DNA of 64,000 nt from Membranipora membranacea (taxonomy: Eukaryota > Bryozoa > Gymnolaemata > Cheilostomatida > Membraniporidae). A program made the position numbers and the translations under genes. Location: assembly GCA_914767715.1 (NCBI GenBank), contig OU612065.1:38812001-38876000 (forward strand), in the 5' to 3' direction. The notes under the pieces are model-generated. The model worked only from the letters and a program-made list of their open reading frames with translations. It was not told the DNA's origin and ran no database searches. Of the stretch, positions 50,515 to 63,155 are shown one piece after another (the stretch's first letter is position 1; each line of letters begins with the position of its first letter).

Positions 50515-53500
50515 ATGAGTGCAACTGGAACAATCATCTGTAAATTGTGAGTTGAAAAGTTTTATTGTTTCACTTATAATGTATTGTCTACCAGTCCTCT
50601 ATCCTGCCATTTATCAACGAGATAAGAAGGACACGCGCAAAATATTTAAAGGTGCTTCCTCGCTCGGATTACAACTTAATTATGATCTTGACACTCTAGT
50701 TAACACTCATTTAAAAAATCGTGTAATGCAGATATTCACTGATGACGAACACTTTATCCAGAACTACCTCGAAAGATGCCCCTCAGGTCGGCTTAGACAC
50801 CCTAAATATCGCACTGCCTGGGGCAAAGACTGCTTTTTGAGACACATGTGCATTTATATTAAAAATACAATTTTTTAACTACTTCTTAATAATACTATTT
50901 TTGCATGGAAGGCAACTTCATTATTTTTTAGCAGAGTACGTGTACCAGCAACCTCTTTCTCGCAACTTTTACAGTTAGTGATAGAATAAAAATCAATCAA
51001 TCAATCAAAAATAACTTCTAAATCCAATATTACTCATGTTATGTCAGATTCAGAAGCCAGAAGGTTGTCATCACTTCTTAGAACTAGGAGTAAATCAGAA
51101 AACAATATGTAAGGGAACATCCTAAACATGTTTATGGGGAACACAGACTTGAGAAATCACAACATAGCCCTTGCTTTATCAACATACATATTCATTCTGC
51201 ACTGTGACAACATTTACTGTACCAATATCATTTAAGTTTAATATGTTTTTGAAATGGTCAAGATTATAATATCATCCACTATATGACCAATGTCAGTTTC
51301 TGTAATTGACATCCACCAGGCCTAATGTCTCAATGTACATATATTTTTCAGATGTCTAAAGCAGAAAGCTCCATACACATGTCCAAAGTGTCAAGTCCCA
51401 TACTGCAGCCTCAAGTGTTACCAGACACCACAACACGAAAAATGTTCAGAGCAATTTTATGAAGCTAACGTCATAGAAGAACTTCAGCAGCAAAGTGCAA
51501 GGTTAGATTTCAATTGACGCCGATGCTGACATTGTACATCATTCTTTGCAAAATTCAAATACAAAATACTCCCACCAATAAATGCAACTTCTCAGGTCAT
51601 ATGGCAGTGTGATCTGCTGACTGTATTTGTATGAAACAACTGCTGGAACTACTGCATGTTATTTGAGTTATAAGCAGTACAATGCTGACCAAGGGCCTGG
51701 AATCCCTTGATCAGTTTTGCCGTGTAGGTCAGTGCCTTATAGTCAAGAAAATTCAATTTTGAAACTCTTATACCACATGTTAAACTTATGTAACAAACAC
51801 AGTCCCTGCCATACCCTGCAACAAATTAAATTTGACTGAAAATAAACAAAATTCTAGTCAATTGAATCTTTAGGCTTTATTGTTAGATTACCAGTCAGTA
51901 TTTCTCAGTTTCACTCTTTTCGTTCTAAACAATTTAGTGAAGAAGAGAAGAATGCGATGTTAGCGCTGCTAAAACAGTTTGAGGAGGATTGCGCAGATGA
52001 TGAGGAAACTATTAGAGAAGGGGAAGCAACTGCTCAAATTGCTGCTCGTCTACATGATATCGATCTAGGTATTATACTATTATGAGTTTTCAATCGATAA
52101 ATTGCTCACTTACAAAGAAAGTTGCTCAAGGGGAGAAAAATCCCATATGTAGTTTTATGTTTTTTAACTGACAAACTATGAAGATGTACATTTTTATGGA
52201 GACTGAAATGTGGGCATTCATTTTCATTTTTCTTCCTTTACGTAGATGGTGACCCACAGAAGATATGGGAGAAATTATCACAGCAGGAGCGTGAGGACTT
52301 CCAGAAGATAGTCAAGGAGCAAAACTTCTCTGACTTAGTTCAAGAATGGCTGCCATGGTGGTCGTATAAGGTGAATATATCAATTAAAGTAATAAGAAGA
52401 GTGACCACGCTGGTAACAGAGTAAAAGTCACTATCATAGACTTAGTATACTAAGTCTATGTATATTAAGTCTATGGTCACTATGCTCACTCATTGCAATG
52501 CATCACCAGCATGTCTTGCTGGTTTAAATCTTTTACTTTTATGGTTATGCAGATATAATGACATATAGTGTGCACAAATAAATGAATAATACTTATTGTT
52601 TGTTTGTTTGTTTTTAGAGAGAAAAGAAACCTTTGGTCAGTGAGGTGACATCAGATCCTTCTGAGACTTCTGCTGAGGACTTGAGTGAATTCAATTTCCC
52701 TGAATTATCCACTTCTACCAAACCATTCAGTGCTCTATGTGTGAGTAGATTATGACCCTGCTTGTTTTGACTAGCCTTGTTGTCATTATGGGGAGGGCAC
52801 CAAACTTTTCTATACTCGTGGCAAAAAAAAGAAAACAGAATACTGACTACTGGGAGTTGTTGGACCCCCAGGTGTGCTCCAACCTGCCTAAAAACTGAGA
52901 GCAATTTGGCGCAGTCATTGCAGCCTCGCCCTTAAGGCACACACTATTTCACCGCCACGATGTGGCGAGTGACGAACCCTTGCAATTTTAACCAAATTAA
53001 CCTCTCTCGAAGTTACTCTACCGCACATCATACTGAATTAAGAAAGGTTCAACTTTCTGCCAGCTAAGTTTTATTGTTCACTGATACCTGTCTGGGTGAG
53101 AGTTAGAGTTTGTGCACATAAGGGAGTCACTCAAATAACATTGCATTACTCCCAGCATTGGTTATTGGTCTCGATAAGTTTTATTTTTAATGCCAATTAT
53201 TTAAAATCCAGACTACTCATTACTGCATGTTAATGTAGAGACACGGGGGGGGGGGGTTCTAGGATTTTATCAGAACTTGGTACACTGATCAAACACAGTT
53301 CTCACACCTCAGATCCAAAATAAAAAAATTAAAATTGTGGTTTCTATGGCACTTTGTATTTTTTACTCTAATTTACTCCGACGGGAAAGAGTTGTAGGAA
53401 TTTATGAATGATCATAGCTTTCTCCGCAATAACACCGTGTTTGACGCAACGCTATTTCTACATCCATAACAAACTCTACTACAGATAATAAGTAGTCCTC

Positions 53501-55299
53501 ACTGATACATTCATATCATCATTCACAACTAATTAGCCTCTGGCCCTCATGCTCTTATTGCAAGCTTTTTTACCTCGGAGCATAAATATTTTGGATTTGA
53601 ATATCGAGGTTTATTTTCAACAAATTTTCACTTACAAATGTAATAACGTGGATAAGGACTGAAAGCATGAACATCCTCGTCAAACTTTATTGGTTTGTAA
53701 CTTTTTAGAAAGATGAGCCTTCTGCATGCTTGAAATACAACACTGTCAATATCTTGCTGGCATATACATACATGGCTATGAGGTATAATGGAGAGCACCA
53801 TGACATGTGTGTACAGTGTGCTGAGGATCTCGTCAGCCTGTCGCAGGTGCTCCTGACAGCTGAAAACTGTCTAACGACAGCTGAGGCAGTAAGAAGCTTC
53901 TGTGCATCACTAAAACAGGTAAAAACTAATTTAAATCTATCAGATATATCAATGCATGATTTGGTACAGCTAATGATTATTCCAGTATGTTTTCATGTAT
54001 AGTATTGTCTAATGCTGCTGTAGGTCAGACAATGGTATTCTTAGTGAATATAAAAAACTTAGGCACCCATGTTTTGTTGTGAATCTGTCTACAGCTAGAT
54101 GATTAGAACACTTGATTATATAAAACTATAACTAATGTGATAGAGTCTCAGATCTGCCATGTTCAAGTGTTCACCTTCTTATCACTAATCAGAGAAACCT
54201 TTTTTGTTTATTTCCACAGCTGGATGACTTGTTTATATCTATGGATTATGTGATGGTGGTGATCGAGAACTTACTGATGGTTATACAAGGCCCTGATGAA
54301 CAATTATCCAATGATTACATACTGATGGCATACTCGGATATTGTCAAGTTGTTAGATGGTGCACGAAAAGAACTCAAATCTGGTAGGCAAATGTGGAATG
54401 GTTAATTTGATTAATTAACGCTCAGGCAATTGATCTAACTTTGAATCTCATGTTGTCACATCGAAAGTAGCTCTATTTATTTGTGAATGGAATTTGAAAT
54501 AATAGATCTGCGCTCTTGCAGCTTCACACGGTATCGTAGTTTTATGCCCTTTATCTGAGAGAGGGCAACTCCTCTGCAAAGCCGACAAAAAGTTCTTATC
54601 TGAGATTTCAACCATCAGAATACTTAAATGAAGGAAAAAAAGAAACTTGCCTTGTGATTTTTCTGTGACTTGCACTTCTTAAATACTATTCATCATATTA
54701 TTTATCCATTAACTAGCATATCCTGAGAGAAGATGTCTTATAATTTATATAGATCCTGAAGGAGGAGAAGGAAGAAAAAAGTTGTTATTAATGAAGAGAA
54801 AGATTGAATACTACTGTAGCTATGCGCTGAGCCATGCAGAAGATGATTTTCTATTACTGAATACTGAGATAATATTGGAAAAAGGTAACATTCATAAGTG
54901 ATTTTTATGTGGTTATGACGCGACGTCATGAGACATAACGTCCTTGATCCCCACTCAAAAGTACCCCTACCTACATGGTCTTCCATGTTTGTCACAATCA
55001 GCTAAATCGGACAAATTTTCTTAGGCGTTACTTTACCTTGAATGTACGATTTGTGCGGCATCATTAATACAAAATGTAAAACACAACGTCGTTCATTTTC
55101 CTAGTCACTAACATCTCATTATTGAAGCTGATCACTGATCAGGGACTTTCTGTGGATGTATTGATCACATTTATCTCTATTTTCAACAGGTAAGCTCACA
55201 AGCGAAATGGAATCTCATAAAGAAACAGAGAAGTTACAAAAGAAGGCCAAGGAAAAAGATGCTGCTCGAAAGAAACCCAAAATTGTTGAGATGACCTGA
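50515..55299 (+). CDS. ZNHIT2: ZNHIT2 (HIT zinc-finger protein 2)
   Basis: Complete gene, 9 exons, 391 aa (human about 403). Exons: 50515-50546, 51352-51501, 51938-52068, 52246-52370, 52618-52740, 53709-53918, 54220-54382, 54753-54884, 55190-55299. ZNHIT2 links the R2TP/RUVBL chaperone to assembly of the U5 snRNP. Exon 1 is only 32 bases (MSATGTIICKL). It supplies the first zinc pair when joined to exon 2: CKLC, then YTCPKC, CSLKCY and HEKC, a full HIT finger. Then come an acidic segment, the family motif WEKLSQQEREDF..LPWW, a helical middle and a basic coiled-coil-like Lys/Glu-rich C-terminus. All phases agree. Intron 1 carries a LINE fragment; intron 5 carries a G tract near 53246. It ends tail-to-tail with PGAP4, 357 bases apart. 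Confidence 0.95.
50556..51009 (+). mobile_element. LINE 3' end (reverse-transcriptase C-terminal remnant)
   Basis: An open frame from about 50556 to 50877 reads like the region after the reverse-transcriptase domain of CR1/Jockey-type non-LTR elements: LIMYCLPVLYPAIYQRDKK, HLKNRVMQIF, HFIQNYL, SGRLRHPKYRTAWGKDCFLR. After a 3' UTR it ends in (AATC)n at 50993-51008, the simple-repeat tail of such elements. It is 5'-truncated, which is typical, and sits in ZNHIT2 intron 1 in the sense direction. Confidence 0.8.
52435..52482. repeat. short palindromic TAGACTTA cluster
   Basis: ATAGACTTAGTATACTAAGTCTATG is a near-perfect palindrome, followed by a third half-site TTAAGTCTATGG. It lies in ZNHIT2 intron 4. 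Probably a decayed hairpin. Confidence 0.6.
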
Positions 55300-55655
55300 G
55301 TTTATAGGTAGGTAGTAGGTGCAATATAATACCTAATAATTTACAGTTCATGTCAAAGGTTTTTACTGTATTTCAGATAGTTTAATTTTCTGATCTTGAG
55401 TGACAAATTGCTTTTTTTGACTAGCATTAGATAAGAGACTTCCTCAAACAAACGCAACAAACACATAATTTTTTCATCTATTACCAACTTTACTGTTAAA
55501 AATGAAAATCTCACTGTTTTTTATTCCTTTTAAGTATAATATATTTTCAAAACGAACTAAAAAATAACAAAAATTCATCAAAGAAAATGCTGTAGAGAGT
55601 CATTTTCATGGAATGGCAGCGGGTGAGGGTCATGTCCTCCGCGATGACGAGACAG
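55300..55655. other. convergent ZNHIT2/PGAP4 3' region
   Basis: Short interval with 3' UTRs of both genes. TTTATT at 55520-55525 may be the PGAP4 poly(A) signal on the minus strand. No clear AATAAA for ZNHIT2. Confidence 0.5.
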
Positions 55656-56813
55656 TCAGTTAACAAAATCAGGATTCACAAGCTTGGTGCGTCTTGTGGT
55701 GTAGACTCCTATGTGATTGTAGAGATTGGGTTCAAAAAACCAGTTGTGATATCCGGTTTTGTGGCCAAATAAATCCATAGCTGTGTCTTTAGCGAATCCT
55801 TTTTCACATTTTACTGATGCTAAATACTTGACCATGGCCGATACACTCTGAGGGGTAAATACTACAGCGGGGACACAGCAGCTCGGAGCGGACACTAGGC
55901 GGTAGAGATACGGACTTAAGGTTCTTAGACTAGAGATATTTAGTCTGCCAATAGCTAACAGAAGTAAGAGATAATAGAGAAAGCGAGAAAACCTCCCTAA
56001 GTAACCTGTCTCTATTTGAAGCTTACACAGATAAATAAAGGCTAAAGTGAGGTGTTCGAGTAAGCTGGCCAGAGCAAACCACTCAAGAAGCCTGTTAAGA
56101 TCAGCAGTTATAAATCCGTTAAGTCTGGTAGGATGAAAGAGTTTTATATAACCGAATATGTTATTTAATACTGGTGTGCGGTACGTGAACAAGTGATCTA
56201 ACATCTCTATCAGCTCATCATGAGGTATTGCGTCATCTTCTGCTATAAGTAAGAAGTCAGCATTTCGACCTGTGGACTTGTCTAAACAGTTCATGTAGTC
56301 CCTCTTCTCCTGCTCAAAGCTATTCTCCTGAGTTGTGTGCTCATGGTTCGGTTTTATTAGAGTTGCATATTTTGACATCTCAATGGCTTCCTCGTTATTT
56401 TTATGATCCACATCACAGAGCAGCAGTTTGATGTCTGTGATGATTTGAGAGGCATTGTGGTCTAATTTTAATCTTGTATAACGAGCGACAGTCTGGGTGA
56501 GATAATGGGGGCTGTACTTGTCATCTCTTTTTACATCATCTCGAGATTTTGTGACTATGGTAATGAGCAGTTTGATTTTAGCTTTTGAGTCCCACCGAAA
56601 CAGACTTTGTATAGATGGATCAGATAGTGAGGATAGATAGTGCTGCGCGGATACGTAGTTAGCAGTGTTTTCCGCCTTGTAATGATTGATCTTGTCAGTC
56701 AATTTTTGCGGATCTTTTAACCACTTATGGTACGGTGAATATGGATTGTGTTTAAGTAAGGCTGGTAATATGACTAGGAAAGTGAGCACCCAGCATAGAG
56801 CAGTTACCTTCAT
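55656..56813 (-). CDS. PGAP4: PGAP4 / TMEM246 (GPI-GalNAc transferase)
   Basis: Intact single-exon gene, 385 aa (human about 403). PGAP4 is a Golgi glycosyltransferase that adds the GalNAc side chain to the GPI anchor. N-terminal membrane anchor at residues 5-20, then a lumenal GT-A type domain with the acidic EDD motif at 192-194 (FLLIAEDDAIPHDEL). The domain is interrupted by a hydrophobic hairpin (about 247-263 and 277-289), the unusual hallmark of PGAP4, with GYIKLFHPTRLNGF between them and EDD. The end matches the family (FGHKTGYHNWFFEPNLYNHIG). It sits tail-to-tail with ZNHIT2 and head-to-head with the LPMO gene. The assignment rests on motif order and topology recalled from the family. 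Confidence 0.88.
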   Translation of the reverse strand: MKVTALCWVLTFLVILPALLKHNPYSPYHKWLKDPQKLTDKINHYKAENTANYVSAQHYLSSLSDPSIQSLFRWDSKAKIKLLITIVTKSRDDVKRDDKYSPHYLTQTVARYTRLKLDHNASQIITDIKLLLCDVDHKNNEEAIEMSKYATLIKPNHEHTTQENSFEQEKRDYMNCLDKSTGRNADFLLIAEDDAIPHDELIEMLDHLFTYRTPVLNNIFGYIKLFHPTRLNGFITADLNRLLEWFALASLLEHLTLAFIYLCKLQIETGYLGRFSRFLYYLLLLLAIGRLNISSLRTLSPYLYRLVSAPSCCVPAVVFTPQSVSAMVKYLASVKCEKGFAKDTAMDLFGHKTGYHNWFFEPNLYNHIGVYTTRRTKLVNPDFVN

Positions 56814-59084
56814 CTGACTTAGTTTTCTACCAAGAGCTCTGCAACAATCTAGAAATAAGAACCAGCAGAGTGTACATTGCTATCGGTGTGGATTGCTATC
56901 ATAAGACTGGTCAATTATATGTGAAATTGTGAGTTTGATAGCTTTAAATCCTTCCTAACTATGATACATATTGCCTGCACCGCAATCGTAATACAAAGCT
57001 ATGTGTTCTTTTCTATGGAACTTTGGTGCACATGTTAGATAGTGATTAGTGATTTTAGACCACAACACAAACTGTGGGTACCACTGCGCTGAGAGTTTGC
57101 CCTCTGTTTATTTAACAGGGATCTGTGATAGCCTGGGCAGGCTGTCGCTGGTGGGTGGGGAGGGATTTATGATATAGGGATATTCGAGTGCACAAAGCCT
57201 CCCTGAGGGCATATAAGCAACATAACACAATTCTGGAAGTATACCGCATACATGAATTTATGAAACATCATCATTCAGGGTTGATGATATGTGTTGAAAG
57301 GGGTGGACCTTGAAAACACCACAATACATAGCCTACATACAATCTCCGTAAGCAGGGCACCTTCTAAGTTGGGTCAACTGTCAAAACTTACCTTCCATTG
57401 CCATCGCCCTTAGGCATATAACCAGTCTTCTTACTCAACTTCCTCAAACATGAGTTACATCGGTTTTACTCTTGAAATGGATTATATTGTTGGTTGCTGC
57501 TCAGCATAGCATAAGCCACTGTATGTGCTGATCCTCCACTCTGTTCTAACTTAAAGCTTAACATCAATGCCTGCTGAAGACTTGGTGATGCTACTGCTGT
57601 GTATGACTTTATAAGTAGTTTAGCTCTTCTCTACTGCCTAACTCTACAAGCACCTGCAATCACTATAACTACTACTCAGTATGCTAACCTTTCAAAACTA
57701 GTACTGCAACCTAAGTTCCTCAATGGGAATTGAGGAACAGAGGCTATTGATATGAATGGACTATTGATTGCTATTTATAGCTGTAATATTGTTTATAGCT
57801 CTCACTGATAACCGCAGAATATAATAATATACTGAATATTACCGCTCTATATCTTTACTGTGGTCTTAACAAAATTGGACCAAACTCAGACAGAAAATGA
57901 GGGTTTGATAGCACAGCCAGCCCTCAATAACATTCGGGATGGCGATCGGGCCAGGCTGTAGGCCGTCGCCAAGGAGGTGGGTGGTCTGGCTGTGTCTGAT
58001 AACAGAATACCCCATAATCTCACACAAAGCCTACATCTCAGTGTAAAATATTGACAAATGCAGCGTAATTGTCAGCTTGAACCAGTATTAATTTTCAGGG
58101 TAGAAAGAAAAATGATCTCGTCATCTTTATTGGATAATGTACATTTTTTTTACCTCATTATCACTTTTTATAGCCATATATATGTCTTACATTGGATATA
58201 TATTTCTCAGAGATTTTGAAAAGAAAACGTTCAGTTGCATTAGTAGACAGCTATTCAAAAACGTTGGCACCGCTAAAAACCGTCCAAAAACGTCCTAGTA
58301 TAAACTCACCTTCAAAGTGATTTGAATTTTAACAATGATATGTTTTGTAATGAAATTGAAAAGCTGGGCAATCACGGTATCATATCTAGGTTTTTAAACT
58401 AAACATATTTTAATCACGTCAGCAGATAAATGCTATTCCGATATTAACTTAGTTAAATATATTATTGTACCAAAAACCTTTCAACTGCTTTGACTAAAAT
58501 AGTTCTCTCAGAACTTTACTACAGTTTTAGCGATCTTGAGTTGTGGATTGACTGTCATCGCAAGCCTGATAAGTTGACGCTGGCCTTCCTATATTTTTTG
58601 TAACAGTAACTAAAACTAAAATAATCCTTGCATAATTCCTTGTTTTAACTTGACAAAACAGAAAGATTGGATCACTGCGTTCCAATCAGATCATTGTAAA
58701 GATTTGATTTTTGTACACTGGGAGATCAAAAAGAGAAAGATTTCACCATGCAAAAAATATCAGAAAAGAGTTGGTAGTCACAATACAATGACCAAAACAT
58801 GCATTTCTTGTCAAACAACTCTGTTTTTCTGTGCAAACAATTCTTACCCTGATACAATACGATGCATTGACATCCCTTTGTTTTGGCATTGTTTTTGTTT
58901 CTACATCTCTTGTTTGGTCATCATTGCTTCACCATTGTGTCCAGTCAGCATTCCAGACAACAATAAGGTCAGGAGCAAGCAACAATGCTACCTGAGATGT
59001 TGGAACTCGAATCCAGACCTTTGCATCATGCCAATAGCTATAAAAGCGCTGATATATTCAGATAAACTTCACTTCATTGTAATC
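56814..59084. promoter_or_regulatory. divergent PGAP4/LPMO intergenic region
   Basis: About 2.3 kb of AT-rich DNA between two divergent start codons. No exon, repeat or RNA stands out. The long open frame 58650-59084 upstream of the LPMO ATG has no family features and is taken as non-coding or 5' UTR. Confidence 0.45.
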
Positions 59085-62000
59085 ATGTCCAGACTAGTAG
59101 ATCAGAGTTTTCTCACATGTATTTCTTTTCTTCTGAACTCTTTGATGCTGATACAGGTAAATTACACTGAAATTGTTTAAAACCTTCAAAATGTGTGTTA
59201 TATTCAACTCTTATTTAATCCTTCAATATTTTTTTGATTTCTTTTGTAGTGCCTTGAACTCTTAATTAGCTTCCCATTTTTAATTTCTTGTTGCGAAACC
59301 CCCAATGTCAGCTATAACTTCCTAAAAATAAATTATCGTTGGTTACTTCTCCTATGTTACCCCTTTTTTCTTCTCTGCGAAAACTTACTTCCTAATATCT
59401 TTGTTATTTTTTAGGGACATGGAACTTTGGTCGACCCACCAGCACGGAACTACATGAACAAGGCTGGATTTAGGAGCGTTCCTGCTAATCATGATCATAT
59501 GTCTCTGTTCTGTGGCGGTAGAGCAGTGAGTATTAGTCATTATAATATGTATAATAGAGCCTGAACGGGTGGGAATGGATAGTAAGGGGCGCTGTGGGGA
59601 GAGGACCCATGTGACAACCCTCAGTTTTCTCGATCAATCGATATGACCAACTTCTTCTTTGTATTGAAAATTTTTAAACATTGGAAACCTCACTGAGGCT
59701 CCCTCTCGTTTTTTTGAGATGCTTACTTGGGCAGCCTAGAGAAAACGCATCAACAATTTAACAGTTTGATTATTCATATTATGATACTCTAAGGTACAAT
59801 GGGAGAAGTACGGAGGCAAATGTGGACTGTGTGGTGATCCATACGGCGATATGACTCCACGGAAGCATGAATATGGTGGTGCTTTGGGTAAAGGTATGTT
59901 AAGTGTTTGGATGTTGCAATCATAACACTCAACCTAAGAGCCAAAAACCTGTCAGTTTTAGTGACAAATTAGCCAATAGACAGTTTTCTGAGCTCCGATT
60001 TAGGCCTAAATTCGGGGTTGTCCTCTCTCCAGTTTGGTACTTTTATCCCACGCCGCATAGGAAAAACGTGCTGAAAAGAGGGTTATCTTGAAAACCGCTT
60101 ACAATAGGATAAAAATTATTTTTGATTCAGAATCTGCGACATTAAAAACTCATGTGGACATAGTTTGGGAAATAATTTTAGTATTTGGATAGTCAATTAT
60201 AACATTTATTGCCTGTTTTGCGGACAATTTGGCAGAATTTTTCATGAGTTTCGTCACTAAAAGTAAGATTGATCAACATTCAAGCCTCTAATGATTTGGA
60301 AACCCTGTCACACAGGGTTATCAATGGTGCAGACTCTGAATCAAAAATCATTTTTATCCTAACATAAGCGGTTTTCAAGATAACCCTCTTTCAGCAGGTT
60401 TTTTCTATGCGGTGTGGGTTAAAAGTACCAAACTGGAGAGAGGACAACTCCGAATTGAGACATAAATAAGAGCTCAGAAAACTGTATATTGCGTGCTATT
60501 CATCATGATACCATCCTAGTTACAGAGTAGCTTAGAACAAGTTTGATCCAATTGCCTGCATTCCTGTTGCTCCCTTCCGCTGGTCACGCCGCATGACCAG
60601 TGGATCGGGAGCGACTCGAAACGCAGGCAAATGGACCAAACTTGGTCTAGAGTAGCTACTATGTTTGCAATTGTATATAGGAAATTGAATTAACTTGGCT
60701 CTAAATTACCATCATAGAAAAGCGATTGTATTCCCTAAACACCGTTAACTAAGTTTCAGTTGTATCATCTGTTTCACTTTTCTGACACACACTCCAGGTG
60801 TCATAGGGGAGACGTACACTGAAGGCAGTACAATACCTGTGACAGTGCTGTTAACAGCACACCACAAAGGCTCCTACACATTCCAGCTCTGTAACGGCCA
60901 GGAGAGTGAGGCCTGCTTCTCCAGGTGAGTAGACCATCATTTCACCCAATATGACCCTGAGTAAGAATGGATTATTTCATGGTAGAAAAAAAAGAAAAAT
61001 AAAAAATCAAGCAAGCAATTCAATCTGGAACAATTTGCGGAAAATTTTTGTTGTTAAAGAGCTCAATCAGTTGAGAGGGAAATTTTGTGGCATTCCATCA
61101 ACAAGTGAAGAAAAGGAATGTTTGACATCGAAATGTTGGGAAATTTTACAATCACTCAAAATATACTCTAAATTTGAATAAACCTGTACTACTGTACTAC
61201 TGCACTGTTTGCTGTTTCTGTGTTTTGACATGTTCTCATAAAATTTATTTGAGTAGGAATGTGCTTGCAGATTCGAGGGGAGCGACAGTATTCCCCCTAC
61301 CTCCTGGTGTAGGCAAACACACATATTACCTCAGGCTACCAACTGGAGTGTCATGTGATCGATGTTTTATCAGATGGATCTATACTACTGGTAACTATAT
61401 ATTGATCAACTAGTAGTTACTTTTTGCGTTGGCCTCAAATTATATGTTACAAGAAACAGTTTCCTTTAATTTTGATCAAGTTAAAATGACCATGAATTTT
61501 CCGTGACAATTATAACTTATTGAAAAAATCAATCATTTTGCAATATACATTACCATGAATTTTTGCACTTATGTGTGGCTAAGATTGAGATTGTATTGCA
61601 TTGCTGTAGCATATGATTAGATTTCTCTACATAAAGTTCTCCATCTTTGTTTGTCAACTAGAGGATTTGTAAACAAAGAGCTGGGAAATCCCAGTCACAT
61701 AAGCCATCGGTTTTCTCGTACTCGGGCATGTGTGAACAGGTCTTTTTTGACCGATACTTAGCCTAACGGATTTCCCAGTAATATCGGCCTTGAGCTAGAG
61801 CCCAGTGTAAAAGCAGCTTAACAGCTTCACCGAAAGTCAGCATGTTAATTTTGCTGTTTATCTGAATGTCTAGCAGCATTACATTGGAGATGCCTTATAT
61901 ATATCATGTATTTTTAGGAGTATGCAGTTGAGAGTTTTCAACCAGCTAACACAATGCTAATAATACATTTGTTCTAGTTATTTTGTAAATAGGTAATAAT

Positions 62001-62105
62001 GGCGGCAATCAGGAGGAAACTTACATAAACTGTGCTGATGTTGAAATCAATCATTCAAATAACAGAAGATTGACAAAGAGATTTGAATTTGGGAGGATGA
62101 GATGA
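59085..62105 (+). CDS. secreted AA15-like lytic polysaccharide monooxygenase
   Basis: Complete gene, 6 exons, 218 aa. Exons: 59085-59156, 59415-59525, 59794-59893, 60798-60924, 61257-61390, 61993-62105, all in phase. AA15 enzymes are copper oxidases that cleave chitin or cellulose outside the cell. Residues 1-25 form a signal peptide, and cleavage exposes His26 (HGTLVDPPARNYM), the N-terminal half of the histidine brace. The second His is H117 in LTAHHKG. Other family marks: LFCGG, GGKCGLCGDP, the paired Cys in SCDRCFIRWIYTTGN and the closing ETYINCADVEI. There is no carbohydrate-binding module or GPI signal. Exon 1 encodes the signal peptide alone. A foldback element fills intron 3. The start was chosen because it gives a signal peptide ending at the His. 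AATAAA at 62420 may be the poly(A) signal. Confidence 0.92.
59980..60485. mobile_element. foldback element, copy 2 (in LPMO intron)
   Basis: The arms start ACAGTTTTCTGAGCTC and end GAGCTCAGAAAACTGT, and continue inwards with GTTGTCCTCTCTCCAGTTTG and its complement. It is the inner 0.5 kb of the element at 24690-25488, in opposite orientation. The outer arms of that copy are absent here. Confidence 0.88.
60537..60655. mobile_element. small dispersed repeat, copy 2
   Basis: Shares GACCAGTGGATCGGGAG, GCAGGCAAATGGACCAAACT and TGGTCTA with 13125-13258. Left and right halves are partly inverted (GATCCAATTGCCTGC against GCAGGCAAATGGACC). It lies 50 bases from the foldback element, in LPMO intron 3. 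Confidence 0.65.
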
Positions 62106-63155
62106 AGACATGACCAAATCAAACATCCTACTTCAGTCAGTTACCCTGCCCATCAGCCACCATTGAATGTTTGATTATGTCTATTAAAATATGTTATTTT
62201 TTATGTTTATTGAGAATGTAAAGTGATTTTTCGTCATATTATATGATTTAGCTCAGCATAGTATGCATAATAATATATTTGTACTTTTATTTCTATTATG
62301 ATTACGCTTTTAATTATGGTATCAGGTGTTTCAGCGCCCACTATGGGGACAGATCTTGACACAACCATAATTTTTATGGCGATGGTGAAACATTTTGATT
62401 CGTTCTCACTGTGGAAAGCAATAAAAACATAATATATAGTATAATACATAATATGCTGGTCTGAACATATAAGTTGAAACTCAATGAAGTCAAAAGGTGT
62501 TTGTCGCAAGTTATCTTTATCATGATCCTACCTGGACACATAATGACAGTTTTGAAAAGAGATCTATCTTATGTTATCATTAGTATAAATCACTACAGGC
62601 ACACCATTTGCTGTCGTTTGTAAAGTAGTCAGACAACACCAACTTGAAGGAGCTAAAGAGTTCAAACAGCTGATATAATACCTCAGTGGTTCACACTACT
62701 AGCAATTGACTTGTGCCACACATACATAATGAATTGAAACAAACAAATTGATAATCATATTTCTGTCAAATTGAAACTATCAAAGTTGTCCCCTCTCTAT
62801 ATGTGGGGACACAACTCACCTCATGATTGTTCTTGATTCTTTATTCAATCACAGACCTCCCTGCACAACTACCTGATTTACCTAGTTGAGGATCTTGTCT
62901 GATTGGTCCTCCTAGATTGGTAACATGTATTGATTATGTACATCTATCTAGGTTGACAGTATTTGTTGAGATATTGTGGCTATAATCCAGTTTATCCATC
63001 AATTATTTTTTGGTTGCCTACCACACACAGCTAAATAATGTGTAACGCTAAGCTGATCATACTGTGTGCTTGAGCACGCTTGGTGTTAACTTTGTCAATA
63101 AAAATGTGATGTGAGTCTTAAATATCTAGCTGCTGTGATTCTGTACATACCTCTC
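62106..63155. other. LPMO 3' flank, no gene
   Basis: AT-rich. Candidate poly(A) signals AATAAA at 62420-62425 and 63098-63103. No exon or repeat is recognised. Confidence 0.5.

Noticed and set aside
58650..59084. Long open frame continuous with LPMO exon 1
   Set aside because: The extra about 145 residues have no family similarity and would hide the signal peptide; the ATG at 59085 gives a normal secreted LPMO.
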